Source: Psychromonas algarum
GTDB lineage: Bacteria > Pseudomonadota > Gammaproteobacteria > Enterobacterales > Psychromonadaceae
Assembly (NCBI RefSeq): GCF_004376845.1
Contig: NZ_SNUW01000003.1
Span: forward strand, 62,001 to 126,000
Length of the DNA stretch: 64,000 nt
Direction: 5' to 3'
Both the position numbers and the translations under genes were made by a program. The notes under the pieces are model-generated. The model ran no database searches, was not told the DNA's origin, and worked only from the letters and a program-made list of their open reading frames with translations. Shown piece by piece: positions 27,750-37,580 of the stretch. Position 1 is the first letter of the stretch, and each line of letters begins with the position of its first letter.

Positions 27750-29459
27750 TTAATTAGAAAACTCAGTTTCAATTTCCCACGCTTTTTGATGGTATTGATA
27801 CAGTGTATTACTCCCTAAATAGTTAATTTTTATTTTATCTTTATCGATATAAAAATCTTTATTAAACATAAATGCGCCCTGCAATAAAGGCAAGGTTAAC
27901 CATTTGGTAGGTACTTCAATTTCTTTAAAAGCAGCTAAACGTTGCGAAGGAGCACTTCCCCGCTTGCTTGCAATCGTCCATCCCCATTCTCCAAAAGAAG
28001 GAACATTTTGGTGATATTGCTCAGTATTATATCCCGCTTGTTGTAATGTTTTTGCAATAGAAATAAAAGCGGATTGAGCATGAAAAGGTGATGTGGACTG
28101 CACTACTATTACACCATCACCACTTAATAGATGCTGTAAACGATAGTAAAAATTAACACTATATAGTTTATTTAAATCTGGGTGACTTGGGTCGGGTAGA
28201 TCAACAATAATGGTATCAAAAGTTTGTTTAGTTGCTAATAAGTTATCTATCGCAATAAAGGCATCGTCATTAATAACATTTACACCAGGTTGATTAAAAC
28301 TATCTTGGGTTAGATCTTCCACTTTATGGCTTAAATGAGGAGGTAAAAACTGCTCTGGATTTTTAAACAATTCCACCAATTGACTATCTAAGTCGATTAA
28401 AGTAACAGCTGAAGGCTTCCATTTTTGAACCTCTCTCAAAGCTAAGCCATCTCCACCACCGACAATTAATACTTTATCATGGCGAGCAGAAGCTTGCATG
28501 GCAGGATGTACTAAAAATTCATGGTAGATATGCTCATCTAAACTCGAGAATTGCAAACGTCCATTAATGTAAAAATTATAGATAGGATCATAACCACCAC
28601 CTAATAATCGTTCTGTAAACACAAGGTTTTGATATGGTGTTTGTGTTTGATAAACCACCTTATCAAGGTATAACATGTTCTGCATTTGCTTTTGCCAATG
28701 TCCACCAAAAACAAACATTAACACCACTAATAATGCTAAAAATCCATGGCCTATTAACAATCTCACTTTATGGCGAAGATAAACTCTAAAACGAACTAAG
28801 AAAATAAACCCCGCAATTAAGTTAAGTGATGCTGTTAAGGCGGCTGCTTGGCTAATTTCAATATTGAGCATAAACAACACCCAAATTGCAGCACCAACAC
28901 CAGCACCAATATAATCTGCACCGTATATAGTACCTGCATTATGTGCTAAATGGTGACCGTAAATCGTTTCTCGAATACGCGCAATAAGGGGAATTTCCAT
29001 ACCGATTAAAAAGCCTAAAACAAATGCAAATAGATACGGTAATTTAATACTCATCCAATTTAATGTTGCTAAAAAGTCTCCTTTAACTAATACATCATTT
29101 GGTATCTGATAAGTATCGGCAATAACTTGTGGTAATGTTTGGCTGAAGCCAATCACTGAGGCAATAAATAAAGTCGCACTACAACCAATAAAAGCAACAA
29201 CTAATTCAAGAACAACAAACCCTTGAAAGGCATCTTTCACTTTTTTAGCAGCAAAAGCGCCAAGCCCCATAGATACAATCATAATACCAATGATGGCATA
29301 AATAACCGTTTCTACGCTGCCTAATATACGAGCAGAATAATGTGATAAAAGATACTCATAAATTAATCCACAACAAGCTAATGTCGCCATAATTAATATT
29401 AATAAAGTATCATCAACAAGCAACTTTACTTGTTTATTTTTGAGTGCATTTTCCTGCAT
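27750..29459 (-). CDS. Membrane-anchored spermidine synthase-like methyl/aminopropyltransferase fold protein
   Basis: 569 residues from the ATG at 29459; the longer frame starts inside the terminator hairpin of the upstream gene. The N-terminal 250 residues form about seven membrane helices (first at LILIMATLACCGLIYEYLL). The C-terminal 300 resemble SpeE: LVFTERL, GRLQFSSLDEHIYHEFLVHPAM, VLIVGGGDGLALREVQKW, a catalytic-type VDLPDPSHPDLNKLYS and WGWTIASK. Members of this fusion family are annotated as polyamine aminopropyltransferases. No speD or other polyamine gene is near. The preceding DUF350 and lipoprotein genes form a recurrent context. Confidence 0.82.
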   Translation of the reverse strand: MQENALKNKQVKLLVDDTLLILIMATLACCGLIYEYLLSHYSARILGSVETVIYAIIGIMIVSMGLGAFAAKKVKDAFQGFVVLELVVAFIGCSATLFIASVIGFSQTLPQVIADTYQIPNDVLVKGDFLATLNWMSIKLPYLFAFVLGFLIGMEIPLIARIRETIYGHHLAHNAGTIYGADYIGAGVGAAIWVLFMLNIEISQAAALTASLNLIAGFIFLVRFRVYLRHKVRLLIGHGFLALLVVLMFVFGGHWQKQMQNMLYLDKVVYQTQTPYQNLVFTERLLGGGYDPIYNFYINGRLQFSSLDEHIYHEFLVHPAMQASARHDKVLIVGGGDGLALREVQKWKPSAVTLIDLDSQLVELFKNPEQFLPPHLSHKVEDLTQDSFNQPGVNVINDDAFIAIDNLLATKQTFDTIIVDLPDPSHPDLNKLYSVNFYYRLQHLLSGDGVIVVQSTSPFHAQSAFISIAKTLQQAGYNTEQYHQNVPSFGEWGWTIASKRGSAPSQRLAAFKEIEVPTKWLTLPLLQGAFMFNKDFYIDKDKIKINYLGSNTLYQYHQKAWEIETEFSN

Positions 29460-29477
29460 AAATTTACATTCACTTAT

Positions 29478-29503
29478 AAAAAAGGCCATCAATTAGATGG
29501 CCT
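29478..29503 (-). terminator. Intra-group terminator between DUF350 and SpeE-like genes
   Basis: AGGCCATC (29496-29503 on the minus strand) and GATGGCCT (29483-29490) pair perfectly with loop TAATT, then TTTTTT. It lies between two genes that otherwise look like one operon, so it may lower expression of the distal gene. Confidence 0.85.
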
Positions 29504-29523
29504 AATAGTTAATTTGGTTTAAA

Positions 29524-30423
29524 TTATGACATTAAGGCCATTAATAATAATGCAATTGAGAATGAGGTTGCGAACTCAATAATGGCGATACCAATATTTT
29601 GCTGGTCTTCTACTTCTTCACGGCGGTTAATTCCCCATAAAACAAGATACTTAGCTATCGTCGTTAATATGGTTAATGAAGCCATCAAGACAATACTGAT
29701 AATCACCCATTGTGCTAAACCAACCCACAGTGCGTCCATATCAAAAACAAGAAAATAACTTGCAGCAGTCACTGACATTGCAGTTGAAATTAAATAACCG
29801 CTGTAACGAATAGATAAAGCAACGTGTTCATTGATTAATGCCGTTTGGAAAGAAATACCGTTATTTTTAGCGTATTTCCATTCAAAAACGCGTGTAATAA
29901 TAACCAACATTATCTGCGATACGATCCAAGCAGCAGCTAATGCGATGAATGTTTTAACGCTAATTCCATCAACCCAGATAATCGCAGCACGTACCACAAT
30001 GGCAGTAGCAATAACAGATGCAGCATCGACAATACCAACCGCATTATTACGGTTTAAAATTAGTTCATGCTTATCAAACGCAGGTAATGCAAATTTATCG
30101 TGAATATAACGTCCCGCTTTAATTAAAATTAAACCTGCTAAACCATAAGCAAGCATACCGATAAACTCTATTTGGTATGATCCTGCTAATTCACCTGTAA
30201 TTGCACCACTTAATGCAATCCCCATCGCGGCAACACCACCCGCTAAACTAATACCATAAGCAAAATTGTCTTTTGTTGCTAATTCATCTGTAGTATCAAC
30301 TTTACCAATCATTCCCATGGTGTAACGAATGCCAGTTAATAATAAAATGGCAACAACCATATCAATTACTAAATAACCAATCAGCGAACCGCTGTATCCT
30401 AATGTTGTCATTAACTCATTCAT
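29524..30423 (-). CDS. DUF350 family inner membrane protein (duplicated domain)
   Basis: 299 residues with eight hydrophobic helices arranged as two related four-helix halves, each DUF350-like: compare FAYGISLAGGVAAMGIALSG in the first half with the ALSIRYSGYLISTAMS segment in the second. E. coli YjfL is a single-domain relative. The function is unknown; the family travels with PspA-like, ATP-grasp and spermidine-synthase-like genes. It starts 9 bp after the lipoprotein gene and is followed by a terminator before the SpeE-like gene. Confidence 0.8.
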   Translation of the reverse strand: MNELMTTLGYSGSLIGYLVIDMVVAILLLTGIRYTMGMIGKVDTTDELATKDNFAYGISLAGGVAAMGIALSGAITGELAGSYQIEFIGMLAYGLAGLILIKAGRYIHDKFALPAFDKHELILNRNNAVGIVDAASVIATAIVVRAAIIWVDGISVKTFIALAAAWIVSQIMLVIITRVFEWKYAKNNGISFQTALINEHVALSIRYSGYLISTAMSVTAASYFLVFDMDALWVGLAQWVIISIVLMASLTILTTIAKYLVLWGINRREEVEDQQNIGIAIIEFATSFSIALLLMALMS

Positions 30424-30432
30424 GTTATATCC

Positions 30433-31368
30433 CTATTTCCCACGTCTAATGCCACGTGAAGTGGTTGAAGTACTATTCCGAAAACTACTTGTTGATGCTT
30501 TTTGTCTAGAGTAACTTGATTTACCTGCAAAACTTGGGGCTCGTTGTGCTTTTTGACTTGCTGTCGACATACGACTTGCCCCCGTTTTAGTTTTAGCATA
30601 AGGACTATTAAAACTACCTCGGTTACCAAATTGCTTTTTAGTGCGGTTAGCTAAGTTATCTTGAGACTTTTTCTGTTGAGGTGAGGTATAACGATTACGT
30701 CCTACATCATTGTAATAGCTGTAATCTCGACCTGAAGACCAACGATTATAACCAATAGGACGAGGCGAAATAGCAGAAAACATGGCATACATTCCATACC
30801 AATGCCAAAAAGACATACCACTATTATTGGTTTGCCATTCTCCATAACCTGGGTTACCAACAAGTTGACTGCCCGCTCCGTTATCATCAGCACCGTTAGC
30901 GCGTAGACTTTGTGATTTACTGATCGCATTCACACGAGCTAATTCACCATCAGACATATCAGCAATAACATTGATAGGATCTGATAATGCATCATTAAAT
31001 AAACTTGGATCAGATGCTTCAATTAACGTTTCACTTTCAAACAACTGAGCTTCAATATCACCTAAAATAGCTGGTTGTTTTTTTAACGTTGATAAACGAT
31101 CGGTTAAAGAACGATACATTGGCCCATTACGTGTAGCATCTTTCGATAATTCCGTGAGTAGTGGACGAAGTTCTGGTTTTCGTTGTGTTAATAACTGTGC
31201 ATATTGTTGCAAGATAACGGCATTTCGAATGCGGTTATCATTTAAGTTATTACCCAAATTTCCAATGAGGTAATCAGCTGTTTTTATATTTGCTTGCAGT
31301 CGTTCTGGGCGATCATCACCACAGGCAACTAATAACAAACTTAAACAGCAGATAAGAAATATGCGCAT
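30433..31368 (-). CDS. Lipoprotein with basic Ser/Thr/Arg-rich tail, unknown
   Basis: 311 residues. Lipobox LVAC (Cys16) gives a lipid anchor; the next residues GDD include Asp at +3, not the +2 Asp inner-membrane retention signal. Residues 20-150 are helical. A short aromatic patch MSFWHWYGMYAMFSAISP (near 185) is followed by a Tyr/Asn/Arg segment and a 90-residue low-complexity tail rich in Ser, Thr, Lys and Arg. The overall build recalls DUF1190 lipoproteins (YjfM/YgiB), which also sit beside DUF350 genes, but I see no firm homology. It probably forms an operon with the DUF350 gene. Confidence 0.65.
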   Translation of the reverse strand: MRIFLICCLSLLLVACGDDRPERLQANIKTADYLIGNLGNNLNDNRIRNAVILQQYAQLLTQRKPELRPLLTELSKDATRNGPMYRSLTDRLSTLKKQPAILGDIEAQLFESETLIEASDPSLFNDALSDPINVIADMSDGELARVNAISKSQSLRANGADDNGAGSQLVGNPGYGEWQTNNSGMSFWHWYGMYAMFSAISPRPIGYNRWSSGRDYSYYNDVGRNRYTSPQQKKSQDNLANRTKKQFGNRGSFNSPYAKTKTGASRMSTASQKAQRAPSFAGKSSYSRQKASTSSFRNSTSTTSRGIRRGK

Positions 31369-31383
31369 AAGTTTTATAATCCC

Positions 31384-32166
31384 TTATTTATTTATGTTAA
31401 CGGCGGATAATACATTGATTACACGTTGTAGATCTTGCGCAGTATCAATGCCTGCAGGTGGAACTTCAACAGCAACATCAACATGTATTTTAAAACCATG
31501 CCAAAGTACGCGTAATTGTTCTAATTTTTCAATCACCTCTAAAGGTGAAACAGACAATTGAGCATACTGTTTTAAAAAGTTAACTCGGTAAGCATAAATA
31601 CCAATATGGCGTTGTAAATTTTCCAAATTAACGTTTTTGCTTTGCTGATTTTCAGGAGTAAAGTTATCACGATCCCAAGGTATTGTTGCACGACTAAAAT
31701 AAAGTGCTAATTTGTTTTTATCCGTCACCACTTTAACAGCATTAACATTAAATACATCTTCTTGATCACCAATCGGTGCACTTAATGTTGCAACACTTGC
31801 TTGTTCATTTTCAAACAGGTTATTTGCCACTTGTTTAATCACACTAGGTGGGATCAGTGGTTCATCTCCTTGTACGTTAACAATAATTTCATCATCTGAA
31901 AAATTATAAATATGACACACTTCAGCTAATCTATCGGTACCTGATTCATGGTCTTTTGACGTTAAACAAACCTCTATATTTTTTACTCGCTGCAAAGCAT
32001 CAACAATGCGTTGATCATCGGTTGCCACAATGACCTGCTTAGCACCACTTTGTAATGCTTGCTCTGCAACACGTTCAATCATTGTTTTACCTAATATATC
32101 TGCAAGTGGTTTTGCAGGTAAACGAGTTGATTGATAACGAGCAGGAATAACAACAATAAATGACAT
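31384..32166 (-). CDS. kdsB: 3-deoxy-manno-octulosonate cytidylyltransferase
   Basis: 260 residues. The nucleotidyltransferase start [55 protein letters not shown] and the [11 protein letters not shown] segment are KdsB marks. It activates KDO as CMP-KDO for lipid A glycosylation. It lies 2 bp after ycaR and closes the minus-strand comEC-msbA-lpxK-ycaR-kdsB run. KDO 8-phosphate synthase (kdsA) is 15 kb away. Confidence 0.97.
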   Translation of the reverse strand: MSFIVVIPARYQSTRLPAKPLADILGKTMIERVAEQALQSGAKQVIVATDDQRIVDALQRVKNIEVCLTSKDHESGTDRLAEVCHIYNFSDDEIIVNVQGDEPLIPPSVIKQVANNLFENEQASVATLSAPIGDQEDVFNVNAVKVVTDKNKLALYFSRATIPWDRDNFTPENQQSKNVNLENLQRHIGIYAYRVNFLKQYAQLSVSPLEVIEKLEQLRVLWHGFKIHVDVAVEVPPAGIDTAQDLQRVINVLSAVNINK

Positions 32167-32168
32167 AG

Positions 32169-32348
32169 TTATTCCTCGTCAGCACTCATTTTTCGCGCCT
32201 CAACTTGTAATAGAGCAGGAATACCTTCTCTTACAGGGTAAGCTAAATGGTCAAACTTACAGATTAATTCATTATTGATTTTGTCATAAGCTAGTTTTCC
32301 TTTGCATACTGGACAAGCAATAATATCCAATAGTTTTATATCTAACAT
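32169..32348 (-). CDS. ycaR: YcaR family Trm112-like protein (UPF0434)
   Basis: A 59-residue reading frame: it begins [19 protein letters not shown] and continues with [21 protein letters not shown], the pattern of E. coli YcaR almost residue for residue. CPVC plus Cys30 resembles the Trm112 zinc-ribbon-like fold, though the zinc site is incomplete. Trm112 proteins are small activators of methyltransferases; the bacterial role is unknown. Its start overlaps the lpxK stop by 7 bp and kdsB follows after 2 bp, so it is translationally tied to both, as in E. coli. Confidence 0.93.
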   Translation of the reverse strand: MLDIKLLDIIACPVCKGKLAYDKINNELICKFDHLAYPVREGIPALLQVEARKMSADEE

Positions 32349-33313
32349 TTTGATTCCTTGATCTGTTTTAATTTATCTAAAAACGGTTGTGTAAACGTAT
32401 TTGGTAATTGCCCATCAATTGGTAAGTACCACCAATTATCTTTAGCAAATGAAGTGCATTTTACTGCATCTTTTTCTGTCATAAGTAATGGGATATCTAA
32501 TTCAAATTGGTCAAAATCATCTGAAGTATAAGCGTGGTGATCAGCAAAAGAGACTGTTTTTTGTAGCCTAAAGTTTTGTTTCCTTAAGGTTTCAAAAAAA
32601 CGAGGAGGATAACCTATCGCAGCACAAGCATTAATATCAGATATGGTTAAAGTGCCTTGCTTTCCATCAACACGTTTACAGGTAGAAGGTAATAAATTCA
32701 TGGTAAATTCACCAGAACATACACCACCATTATTAATAATATAATCCACAGATTGTAAACGACTCAAAGGCTCTCTTAATGGCCCCATTGGCATAATGTG
32801 CTGATTACCATAACGGCGTTTACCATCTACAACAACCACTTCAATATCACGTTGTAATGCATAATGCTGCAGACCATCATCGGTAACAATGACGTCAACA
32901 TCACACTGTTCAGCCAAATAAATGGCTGCTTGTGAACGGACTGGATCAACAACAACAGGTATCTGTAAACGTTGATAAATTAAGACTGGTTCATCACCCG
33001 CTTCTTTTCCTGTTGTTTCATTCACAACAAGCAGTGGGTATTGTGGTGATTTGCCACCATAACCTCGACTAATCACACCCGGTTTATATCCTGCAGTGAT
33101 TAATAGTTCACACAAGCTAATTACAAAAGGTGTTTTGCCATTACCACCAACTGAAATATTGCCTACCACAACAACAGGTAATGGGCTTTGATAGCTTGCT
33201 AACCAGCCTTTTTTATAACAAAACCTACGAATAGTGCTGATCAATTGCATTAATAAAGAAAATGGGTACAAACACCATACCCATAAACGAGTTGCTTGAT
33301 ACCAAAATGGCAT
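32342..33313 (-). CDS. lpxK: Tetraacyldisaccharide 4'-kinase LpxK
   Basis: 323 residues. One N-terminal membrane helix precedes the unusual P-loop [13 protein letters not shown], then [33 protein letters not shown] and [10 protein letters not shown]. It phosphorylates the lipid A precursor at 4' on the inner membrane face. It starts on the last base of the msbA stop and overlaps ycaR at its end, the usual msbA-lpxK pairing. Confidence 0.97.
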   Translation of the reverse strand: MPFWYQATRLWVWCLYPFSLLMQLISTIRRFCYKKGWLASYQSPLPVVVVGNISVGGNGKTPFVISLCELLITAGYKPGVISRGYGGKSPQYPLLVVNETTGKEAGDEPVLIYQRLQIPVVVDPVRSQAAIYLAEQCDVDVIVTDDGLQHYALQRDIEVVVVDGKRRYGNQHIMPMGPLREPLSRLQSVDYIINNGGVCSGEFTMNLLPSTCKRVDGKQGTLTISDINACAAIGYPPRFFETLRKQNFRLQKTVSFADHHAYTSDDFDQFELDIPLLMTEKDAVKCTSFAKDNWWYLPIDGQLPNTFTQPFLDKLKQIKESKC

Positions 33314-35064
33314 TACAACTCTCCCGATGCTTGCATTTGATTTAAGCTATGGTAAATCTTGCCTTGTGCTAATAGCTCAGTATGAGTGCCTTGTTCAACC
33401 ACTTGTCCTTGGTCTATTACCAATATTTGATCTGCATGTTCAATAGTTGATAAACGGTGTGCAATAACAATTGATGTTCTATTTTTTTGCAGTTCATCTA
33501 ATGCGGCTTGAATATGACGCTCTGATTCCGTATCCAATGCAGATGTTGCTTCATCTAATATTAAGATAGGTGCATCACGTAATAATGCACGGGCAATAGC
33601 TAAACGTTGACGTTGTCCACCAGATAACATCGCACCATTCTCACCAATCACTGTATTTAAACCGTCAGGAAAACCTTCTATAAATTCCATTGCATGAGCA
33701 GTTGTTGCCGCATTAATTATATCTTGCTCGGTAAATTTACCTTCACTTGCATAAGCAATATTATTAGCAATAGTGTCATTGAATAAATGTACATTTTGAG
33801 AAACGATAGCGACTTGGTTACGTAATGACTTTAAGCTATATTCTTCAATATTTTTACCATCTAATTTTATTTCTCCTGAATCAATATCATAAAAACGAGT
33901 TAATAAATTCGCAATAGTAGATTTTCCACTTCCTGAACGCCCCACCAGTGCAACTGATTGGCCAGATTTGACATTAAAACTCACTTTTCGTAGTGCAGGT
34001 TGCTCCGCTGTAGGGTAAGTAAAAACAATATTATCAATACTAATATCGCCTTTAGCACGCTCAACTTCATAAGTACCGTCATCTTTAGCAACTGTCATAT
34101 CTAACATAGTAAACAAGCTGCTACTTGCTGAAATACCTTTTTGAATTTCGTTATTTACCTGAGTTACACTTTTGATTGGTTTCATTAATGCCATCATAGA
34201 ACTAATGATCACAACAAAAGTACCTGAAGATAATGTATTCATAATTTCAGGGTAAGTCGCTAGGTACAATACAAATGCTAATGCCAGTGAAGCAATACTT
34301 TGAATAACAGGAACACTGATTGCGTTCGCACTTGCCATCTTCATGTTTTGACTACGAACAGTGTTACTTACTTTTTCAAACTTTTTATTTTCAAGTTCTT
34401 GACCACCAAACATCAAGACTTCTTTGTGACCTTTCAACATTTGCTCTGATGAAGTTGTAACTAACCCCATTGCATTTTGTAAATTTTTACTTATTTTTCT
34501 AAAACGTTTACTCACAATATTAATAGCAATACCAACGATTGGAGCCACTACAAAAAACACCAATGATAATTGCCAACTTTGATAAAACATCAATGCAACT
34601 AAACCAATAACCGTTGCACCTTCACGGAATATCTTAACCATGGCACTACTAGCTGCATTAGAGACTTGGTTAGCATCGTAGGTGATTTTTGATAACAGGT
34701 CACCAGTATTGGTTTTATCAAAAAAGCTAATAGGCAGAGCAATTAATTGAGAAAACAGTTGGCGTTGTAATTTCATTACAATATGTGTACCAACCCAAGC
34801 CATACAATAAGAACTTAAAAAAGCAGCAAGACCACGTAAAGCAATTACTACAATTACAAAATATGGCATTAATTGCATTACACTAGGATCTTTCCCCGTA
34901 AAACCATCATCAATTAATGGTTGTAATGACCATATAAGTAACATATCTACAGCGGCATAACCAACCATACCAACAATGCCAAACGCTAATGCAACTTTGA
35001 ACTCTTTGATATAGCCGAGTAAGCGTTTAAATACTAAGTAACCGTTTTCTTCTTTGTTTTTCAT
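33313..35064 (-). CDS. msbA: Lipid A export ATP-binding/permease MsbA
   Basis: 583 residues from the ATG at 35064, matching E. coli MsbA (582); a longer frame to 35112 runs into comEC. Six membrane helices are followed by an ABC domain with Walker A GRSGSGKST, signature LSGGQRQRLAIARALL, Walker B ILILDEATSALD and the H-loop AHRLSTI. It flips core-lipid A across the inner membrane. It is 20 bp downstream of comEC and abuts lpxK. Confidence 0.97.
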   Translation of the reverse strand: MKNKEENGYLVFKRLLGYIKEFKVALAFGIVGMVGYAAVDMLLIWSLQPLIDDGFTGKDPSVMQLMPYFVIVVIALRGLAAFLSSYCMAWVGTHIVMKLQRQLFSQLIALPISFFDKTNTGDLLSKITYDANQVSNAASSAMVKIFREGATVIGLVALMFYQSWQLSLVFFVVAPIVGIAINIVSKRFRKISKNLQNAMGLVTTSSEQMLKGHKEVLMFGGQELENKKFEKVSNTVRSQNMKMASANAISVPVIQSIASLALAFVLYLATYPEIMNTLSSGTFVVIISSMMALMKPIKSVTQVNNEIQKGISASSSLFTMLDMTVAKDDGTYEVERAKGDISIDNIVFTYPTAEQPALRKVSFNVKSGQSVALVGRSGSGKSTIANLLTRFYDIDSGEIKLDGKNIEEYSLKSLRNQVAIVSQNVHLFNDTIANNIAYASEGKFTEQDIINAATTAHAMEFIEGFPDGLNTVIGENGAMLSGGQRQRLAIARALLRDAPILILDEATSALDTESERHIQAALDELQKNRTSIVIAHRLSTIEHADQILVIDQGQVVEQGTHTELLAQGKIYHSLNQMQASGEL

Positions 35065-35084
35065 GAATACACCAAATAAGATAT

Positions 35085-37547
35085 TTATAATGCAGGATGT
35101 CGATGATACCAATAAGCTGCGAGATCTTCTCTATAAGTTTTTACTTCAATATGCTGATTTTGCACATTAAATCGAATAAATCCAGTATTCCCTGTCGTTA
35201 ACTGTTTTGCGCCTTGTTGTTGATAACGTTGTACAACTTGTAAAGCAGGAAAATTCCAACGATTTCTATAGCCAGCAGGGAAAACAACCCAACTAGGATT
35301 TACTTGCCTGATAAAAGCTTCACTGGATGAGCTTTTACTACCATGATGTGGTGCAATAAGAATATCTGCCTTTAATATTTCTGAATTATTATTTTGTAAC
35401 GCATTGTATATTAACGCTTGTTCAATAGTATGACTAATATCCCCTGTTAATAATAGACTGTTTTTTCCATCACTTATTTTTAATACACAGGAGTTATTAT
35501 TGTTATTTTTACTCACCACTGACGGAGAAAGTATAACGACACTTAATTTTCCTAAAATAAACTGCTGCCCTGTTATACATTGCTGATAATCAAGATAAAA
35601 AGAATGCATCTTCAATGCCTCACCAGCATAAGCTTTTTTGACTTTTAATGACTGTTGAATAATATTTGCGCCACCCGCGTGGTCATTATCACTGTGACTA
35701 ACAATTAAATAATCTAGATCTCGGATCCCTTTAGCTTGTAAATACGGCAAAATTTCAAACTCGGCCGTAGCATAATTTGGCGGGTAGCTAGGGCCTGTAT
35801 CATACAACAAGTATTTACCCTCACTTTGAATTAATACCGCCAATCCCTGACCAACATCAAATACCTCAACTTGCCAAGTATTTTGTTTTTCCCACCCTAT
35901 TTCTCCTATTCTCACAACAATAAAGCCAATGAAACTAAACACCAATATTGATAGCAATAACATCCTACGTTTTACAAGAAAAAAAGATTGTAGATAAATG
36001 AATAAAGCAACTAATAGGCTAAATATAAAAACACTCAACATTAGTTTTATGGTTAAGTCAGATAATAACAAATAAGCTTCTGATAATTCTGAAAAATAAT
36101 ACATAAATTGTATTAACAAATAGTCACTTATCATTAATAAAAAAACTCCAATAGGCTCAACAAGCATCACCAATAGTGTGCCTAATAAAGTGATAGGAAT
36201 AATAAACCAAGAAAATAAGGGGATAGCGATAAGATTAATAATGAAAGAAAACAAACTCACAGCAGAAAAATTAAGTAACTGAATTGGTAACATAAAAATA
36301 GTCAAAATAAGTTGTAACAATAATAACCACTTAATAAATGAAATACATTTTTGGCTATATATTTCCCACCAAGCTGGCATATCCGCTTCAACTTTTTGAG
36401 TTTTTTGAGGTTTCTGTTGACTCCAAACAAAGAGCAAAATAATGCTTATAGCTGTAAATGAAAGCCATAAACTACTACTTAATATCGCTAATGGGTCAAC
36501 TAATAAAATAATCCATAAACACAAGATTAATAAATCAAAAAGACTTATTTTTCGTTTTACCGAAAACATTAATACACTGATAAATAACATTAACAATGCA
36601 CGTTGGGTAGGTAATGAAAAACCAGAAATATAACCATAACTTAAACAGACACAGAAACTAAGTAGATATATCAGACGCCAAGAAAACCAGCCTAATAAGC
36701 TGATAGGTAATATTCTTTTCAGCAACAGATTAAATATAAAGAATGAAAAAACAAATAATAAACCAATGTGCAAGCCAGAAATAGCAAATAGATGAGCAAT
36801 GCCTAACTGTTTAATCAATTGCTTTTCGTCATCACTCAGTAAACTTTTATCTGCAAAACTTAAAGCTATAATTGCTCCTTGCTGTTCAAGTTTATCCGAG
36901 GCATGCAATACTTTTTGATATAAATATGCCCGTAATGAAATAGAGGGATCTATTGTTTGTAGATGAGTTCTAATGTTGGCAATATAAGCAATATGATTTG
37001 AATAACGCCATTTTTGTCGGTCAAAACCATTAGGGTTAGCTTTCCCTTGCAATGGTTTTATACTTGCTTTGAATTGGTGCACCTGCCCAGCTTGTACTAA
37101 CAATATTGGCTTAAACCAACGCATTTCAATTAATGGACAATAAATACAGTGCTGATTATTGATAGAAATTATATTTGCAATAAAATAACCATTATTTTTT
37201 GAATTGATTAATGATTTAACCTGTACTGTTATGATATTGTCTTTGCCGTTCAATGCATTAGTAAAAAAGCTAGCATGTTGTTTATTAACGGAAGTTAACG
37301 ATGGTTTATTTTGCAATATATTAAGGACATTTGTTGAATCAACAGAGACTCCCAATAATGTAACTTGTGTAAATAAGCTAAAATAGGCAGCAGTTAACGG
37401 CAGGATCACTAATGTTCGCCATCTAGGCCAACAAATAAAAATAAATACACTTAGCACGCAATACAGTATGCCACTATAATTTAATAATTGTGGCCAATAG
37501 AGTGTGCTAACAAAAACAGCGATAGATAGCCCTATTGATATTCGCAT
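35085..37547 (-). CDS. comEC: DNA internalisation competence protein ComEC/Rec2
   Basis: 820 residues. Membrane helices at the N-terminus precede an OB-like region. The Competence domain is seen at LFAISGLHIGLLFVF with many helices to about 560. The C-terminal metallo-beta-lactamase domain has YLIVSHSDNDHAGG and later APHHGSKSSS. ComEC forms the inner membrane channel for single-stranded DNA in natural transformation. The full length and intact motifs suggest it is functional. Its place directly before msbA is common in gammaproteobacteria. No pilus genes are in the window. Confidence 0.93.
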   Translation of the reverse strand: MRISIGLSIAVFVSTLYWPQLLNYSGILYCVLSVFIFICWPRWRTLVILPLTAAYFSLFTQVTLLGVSVDSTNVLNILQNKPSLTSVNKQHASFFTNALNGKDNIITVQVKSLINSKNNGYFIANIISINNQHCIYCPLIEMRWFKPILLVQAGQVHQFKASIKPLQGKANPNGFDRQKWRYSNHIAYIANIRTHLQTIDPSISLRAYLYQKVLHASDKLEQQGAIIALSFADKSLLSDDEKQLIKQLGIAHLFAISGLHIGLLFVFSFFIFNLLLKRILPISLLGWFSWRLIYLLSFCVCLSYGYISGFSLPTQRALLMLFISVLMFSVKRKISLFDLLILCLWIILLVDPLAILSSSLWLSFTAISIILLFVWSQQKPQKTQKVEADMPAWWEIYSQKCISFIKWLLLLQLILTIFMLPIQLLNFSAVSLFSFIINLIAIPLFSWFIIPITLLGTLLVMLVEPIGVFLLMISDYLLIQFMYYFSELSEAYLLLSDLTIKLMLSVFIFSLLVALFIYLQSFFLVKRRMLLLSILVFSFIGFIVVRIGEIGWEKQNTWQVEVFDVGQGLAVLIQSEGKYLLYDTGPSYPPNYATAEFEILPYLQAKGIRDLDYLIVSHSDNDHAGGANIIQQSLKVKKAYAGEALKMHSFYLDYQQCITGQQFILGKLSVVILSPSVVSKNNNNNSCVLKISDGKNSLLLTGDISHTIEQALIYNALQNNNSEILKADILIAPHHGSKSSSSEAFIRQVNPSWVVFPAGYRNRWNFPALQVVQRYQQQGAKQLTTGNTGFIRFNVQNQHIEVKTYREDLAAYWYHRHPAL

Positions 37548-37580
37548 TTTTTCCCATTTACGCAGATAAAGTTTAATTAT

